DNA of 6,573 nucleotides from Clostridium_T sp040217795 (GTDB taxonomy: Bacteria > Bacillota > Clostridia > Clostridiales > Clostridiaceae), in assembly GCA_040217795.1 (NCBI GenBank), contig JBEHWK010000170.1:1-6573 (forward strand), written 5' to 3'. A program made the position numbers and the translations under genes. Positions 4,162-6,573 of the stretch are shown here, one piece after another; position 1 is the stretch's first letter, and every line of letters starts with the position of its first letter. A model generated the notes under the pieces. It ran no database searches. It saw nothing but the letters and a program-made list of their open reading frames with translations, and was not told the DNA's origin.

Positions 4162-6423
4162 TTATCTTGAATTAGCATACTTTCTTTTACTTTTCTTATC
4201 TAATCCAAGAGTATTATTACAAATTGGATAATTTGTACATCCATAGAATTCCCCATACATTCCTGTTCGTTTAACCATATACCCGCCACAAGAACTGCAT
4301 ATAATTGCATCATTTATAATCTCCACATTATTGAATGTCATGTCACAAAAAGGATTATTGCTGCATCCTATGAATTTTTTATCATCTGATTTTCTGCTTC
4401 TTATTACTAAATGTCCTTTTTGACACCTTGGACAACTTAAACTTTCATTCAGAGCTGAAACTCTTTCAGCTGGCATTGGGTCAATGTGAAAGTATCTACT
4501 AATTTCTTCACTAAAAGCAGACTGTCGTTGAGTTGGTGTTAATAAATATGTGGTATTCCTTGTTCTTGTTAAAGCAACATAGAATAATCTTCTTTCCTCT
4601 GCAAAATCATATTCTTCCTTATCAGCTAAAACTAATTTTAAAATCGGATCATCTGCTATTCTGTTAGGAAACCCTGTAGTTTTATTTTCTAGATTTATTA
4701 CTATTACATTATCTGCTTCCAAGCCCTTTGATCGGTGTACGGTAAGGAAAGTCATTTTTAATTCAGGATATTTTCGATACTTCACAAGAACTTGTCCATT
4801 CTGTTTTATCAGTTTAAAATTTTTATTTAAAGTGCTTTTATCCTTCTCAATTATTTCTATATCAAAATTATTTCTTCCTAATATAGTAATCTCCGTATCA
4901 TCTCCAAAAGCACTAACTATTTCCTCTATTGACTTTTCTAAAGCTTTAGCGATCTCAGTATCATAACTTACCATCCTTATTGGTTCCCTTTTCCGTTTAA
5001 CGGATTTAAGGTTCTTTTTCAATTGTTTAGGATTTTTCATGATAAAACTGCCGGCAATATTTATTAACTCTTGAGAATTTCTATATGTGCTTTCAATTTT
5101 TAAGAGTTCATAATATCCAAAGTATTTCCTAAAATCAGTGAATAAACTTATATCACTTCCTGCAAATCGATAAATTGATTGCCAGTCATCTCCTACACAC
5201 ATAACCTTTGCTTTGGTCTCGTTTTTGATTTCTTTAATAAGATTGAACCTGCCTTTAGATATATCTTGATATTCATCGATGATAATATATTTATACTTAA
5301 ACTTAACATCTCCCTGCTTAACTATTGAAGTTGCAATATTTATCATATCATTAAAATCAATGAACCCGTTACTCTCTAAATATTCTTGATATTTTATGAA
5401 TATTGGCCGAACAATATCAATAAATAAGTTACTCCTTTGCTTTAAAAATACATTTTTCATCTGCATTATATCCATCTTTAGCTTTGTAAAATGCGCTTCA
5501 CCATATCCATTGGACTTATACAGACCTATAAAGGAAGCTATGAGCTTTTTAAATTCACCAAAATAATTATCATTTTTGTTATAAAAAACTTTTTTGTAAA
5601 TATCCAAGTAGTCAATTTTTCTAAACTTGATCCCAGCTTTCTTTAATTTCTCTTCAAGTTTTTCCAGTAATTCACCATCCTTATTATAAAAAGAATAAGT
5701 TTCTAATAATCTTGTACAATTTCTTTTATGAACCGATCTCTTCCACCCAATTCCTTCCAGGTATTTCTTCTCCTCTATTTTACTTAACCATGGAACTTTA
5801 CAATCCTTAGTTATTCCAAAATGTTCAATATAAATATCGTAATCAGGAAGATAAAAATCTGGTCTATAGTGTTTCTTATACTTATCACCTGTATCATGTG
5901 GATATGCGAATTCATAAATATAGTTTATTCCATTTAGAAATAAAAAGTTTGCTATCATTAGTTCTTCTAAACTTTTTACCCTCTCCCCTTGTAGAGTTTG
6001 TTTTTCTGCTTTTAGTCCATCTGCTTCATTACTTATTATTTCTTTAATTTCAAAATCCATATTTCTTCTAGAATTACTATCGTTATTTTTATTATCTATT
6101 GTTTCTAATTCTTTTGGGTCAATAGCACTTAATTCAACAAATTCATTTTTCATTTTTTCTTTTCGTCCAAACTTTCCTTTTATCGTTTCAAAATCTATAT
6201 TTCTATAGAAATCATGATATTCTCCAAGGTTCTCAAACTCCTCCAGATCCTTAGGTATATTCAGATAACAAGAAAAATATGTAATAAGTTGATATATCTG
6301 TTTCATATCTTTATAATTTACAATTTCACTGAAATATGAATCAATTAATTTACTTAGATCTTCTACTATGTCTGGTCTTGTCTTTCTGTTTTCTGTTATA
6401 AGCAAGTTGTGGCAGCTTCGCAT
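4162..6423 (-). pseudogene. UvrD-like SF1 helicase, 5'-truncated (no Walker A), with inserted nuclease-like segment and two zinc fingers
   Basis: The 753-residue frame has SF1A helicase motifs II (DEYQD, 383-387), III (GDDWQSIYRFAG, 411-422), IV (STYRNS, 445-450), V (TVHRSKGLE, 561-569) and VI (EERRLFYVALTRTR, 609-622). The Q motif, Walker A (GxGKT) and motif Ia, which should come first, are absent. The text from about residue 7 (LLITENRKTRPDIVEDL) resembles the part of full-length relatives that follows motif Ia, so probably about 200 N-terminal residues are lost. Residues about 150-245 hold a PD-(D/E)XK-like segment (PDFYLPD, IYIEHFG; Asp189, Glu200). Two topoisomerase-type C4 fingers follow: Cys664, 667, 687, 693 and Cys709, 712, 729, 735. 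ATG 6423 has no ribosome binding site and lies in a hairpin loop; a minus-strand stop at 6462-6460 rules out an earlier in-frame start. ATP hydrolysis is not expected. The gene is much more AT-rich than the transposon. It could still be translated as a helicase-dead protein, but decay is more likely. Confidence 0.75.
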
Positions 6424-6434
6424 GCCACAACAAG
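6403..6434. repeat. Inverted repeat at the helicase truncation point
   Basis: GTTGTGGCA (6406-6414) and TGCCACAAC (6423-6431) are perfect complements around an 8-nt loop that contains most of the helicase start codon. The stem is GC-richer than the helicase coding DNA next to it, so the join between foreign DNA and helicase lies near 6400. No T run follows on either strand, so it is not a standard terminator. Confidence 0.6.
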
Positions 6435-6438
6435 GGTT

Positions 6439-6512
6439 CGCGGTACCACCCGAATCTTGTCATATTTGCAGGCCTTGATTTTTGTCTGACATATTTCGAG
6501 CGGAACCTGGTA
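6439..6512 (-). ncRNA. Orphan T-box leader core (partial)
   Basis: On the minus strand 6451-6439 reads GGGTGGTACCGCG, matching the conserved T-box sequence AGGGTGGNACCGCG at all but the first base. T-box RNAs sense uncharged tRNA at the TGGN bulge and control aminoacyl-tRNA synthetase or amino-acid genes. Here the sequence that should follow is missing: there is no CGTCCC-type 3' arm to finish the antiterminator and no T-run terminator, and no synthetase gene. The next frame is the truncated helicase. A specifier stem cannot be placed in the roughly 60 bp upstream before the insertion-sequence-like end. It is probably a fragment left by recombination; the 5' limit given is approximate. Confidence 0.55.
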
Positions 6513-6516
6513 CCTT

Positions 6517-6573
6517 TGTGGGAGACTCATTCTCCCACTTGCTATTGACCCCCTTTTTACACTGAAAATTGAC
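6517..6573 (+). mobile_element. Probable end of an IS21-type insertion sequence (runs off the window)
   Basis: TGTGGGAGA begins at 6517; GTGGGAGA (6518-6525) and TCTCCCAC (6531-6538) form a perfect 8-bp hairpin with loop CTCAT. Then ATTGACC recurs with a 24-bp period (6544 and 6568), joined by a TACACTGAAA segment. Repeated TGAAAATTGACC-type units near the tips are, from memory, typical of IS21-family ends in Firmicutes, where they bind IstA. No coding sequence of the element is in view, so the family and the exact tip are tentative. Confidence 0.45.

Overview
The window looks like an accessory region from a low-to-moderate GC Clostridia-type Firmicute, probably Lachnospiraceae-like. The signs are AGGAGG-type ribosome binding sites, sigma-A-type promoters, a T-box leader core and AT-rich host genes. 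This placement is inference; nothing in the window is a taxonomic marker.

Layout. (1) Positions 1-331, minus strand: the N-terminal part of a GIY-YIG-type nuclease gene, cut by the window edge, with a TATAAT box at 360-365 and a good ribosome binding site before ATG 331. (2) Positions 390-3775, plus strand: a compact transposon. Its ends are inverted and match base for base in register over about 90 bp (TGTTAACTGTT at the tips, then CTGCTCT and TGTCA boxes about every 24 bp). It carries a four-frame operon: a 20-codon start frame joined to a zinc-ribbon (DUF6431-like) protein across a T7 run, a Mu/TniA/TnsB-like D,D(35)E transposase, an ExeA/TniB-like AAA ATPase and a 102-residue conserved unknown. 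The genes are tightly packed, with 2-nt gaps or ATGA overlaps after the transposase. (3) Positions 3776-4160: AT-rich, with two minus-strand intrinsic terminators bracketing a 51-codon frame. (4) Positions 4162-6423, minus strand: an AT-rich UvrD-like helicase that carries an inserted PD-(D/E)XK-like segment and two C-terminal topoisomerase-type zinc fingers. It lacks the Walker A region, so it is probably a 5'-truncated gene. (5) Positions 6403-6573: a perfect 9-bp hairpin over the helicase start codon, a T-box core on the minus strand with no aminoacyl-tRNA synthetase or amino-acid gene beside it, and what looks like one end of an IS21-type element running off the window.

How it works together. 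The transposase should cut and join the ends, with the AAA ATPase choosing or activating the target, as in Tn5053/Tn7/Mu-type systems; no TniQ-like protein is seen. Expression seems tightly limited. The promoter lies within the terminal repeat and so could be blocked by the transposase. The ribosome binding sites of both the first frame and the transposase are in hairpins. The zinc-ribbon protein can be made full length only by a -1 frameshift at a canonical slippery heptamer, or otherwise by re-initiation. The flanks look like a decayed, possibly defence-related region (nuclease, truncated helicase, insertion-sequence end, orphan T-box).
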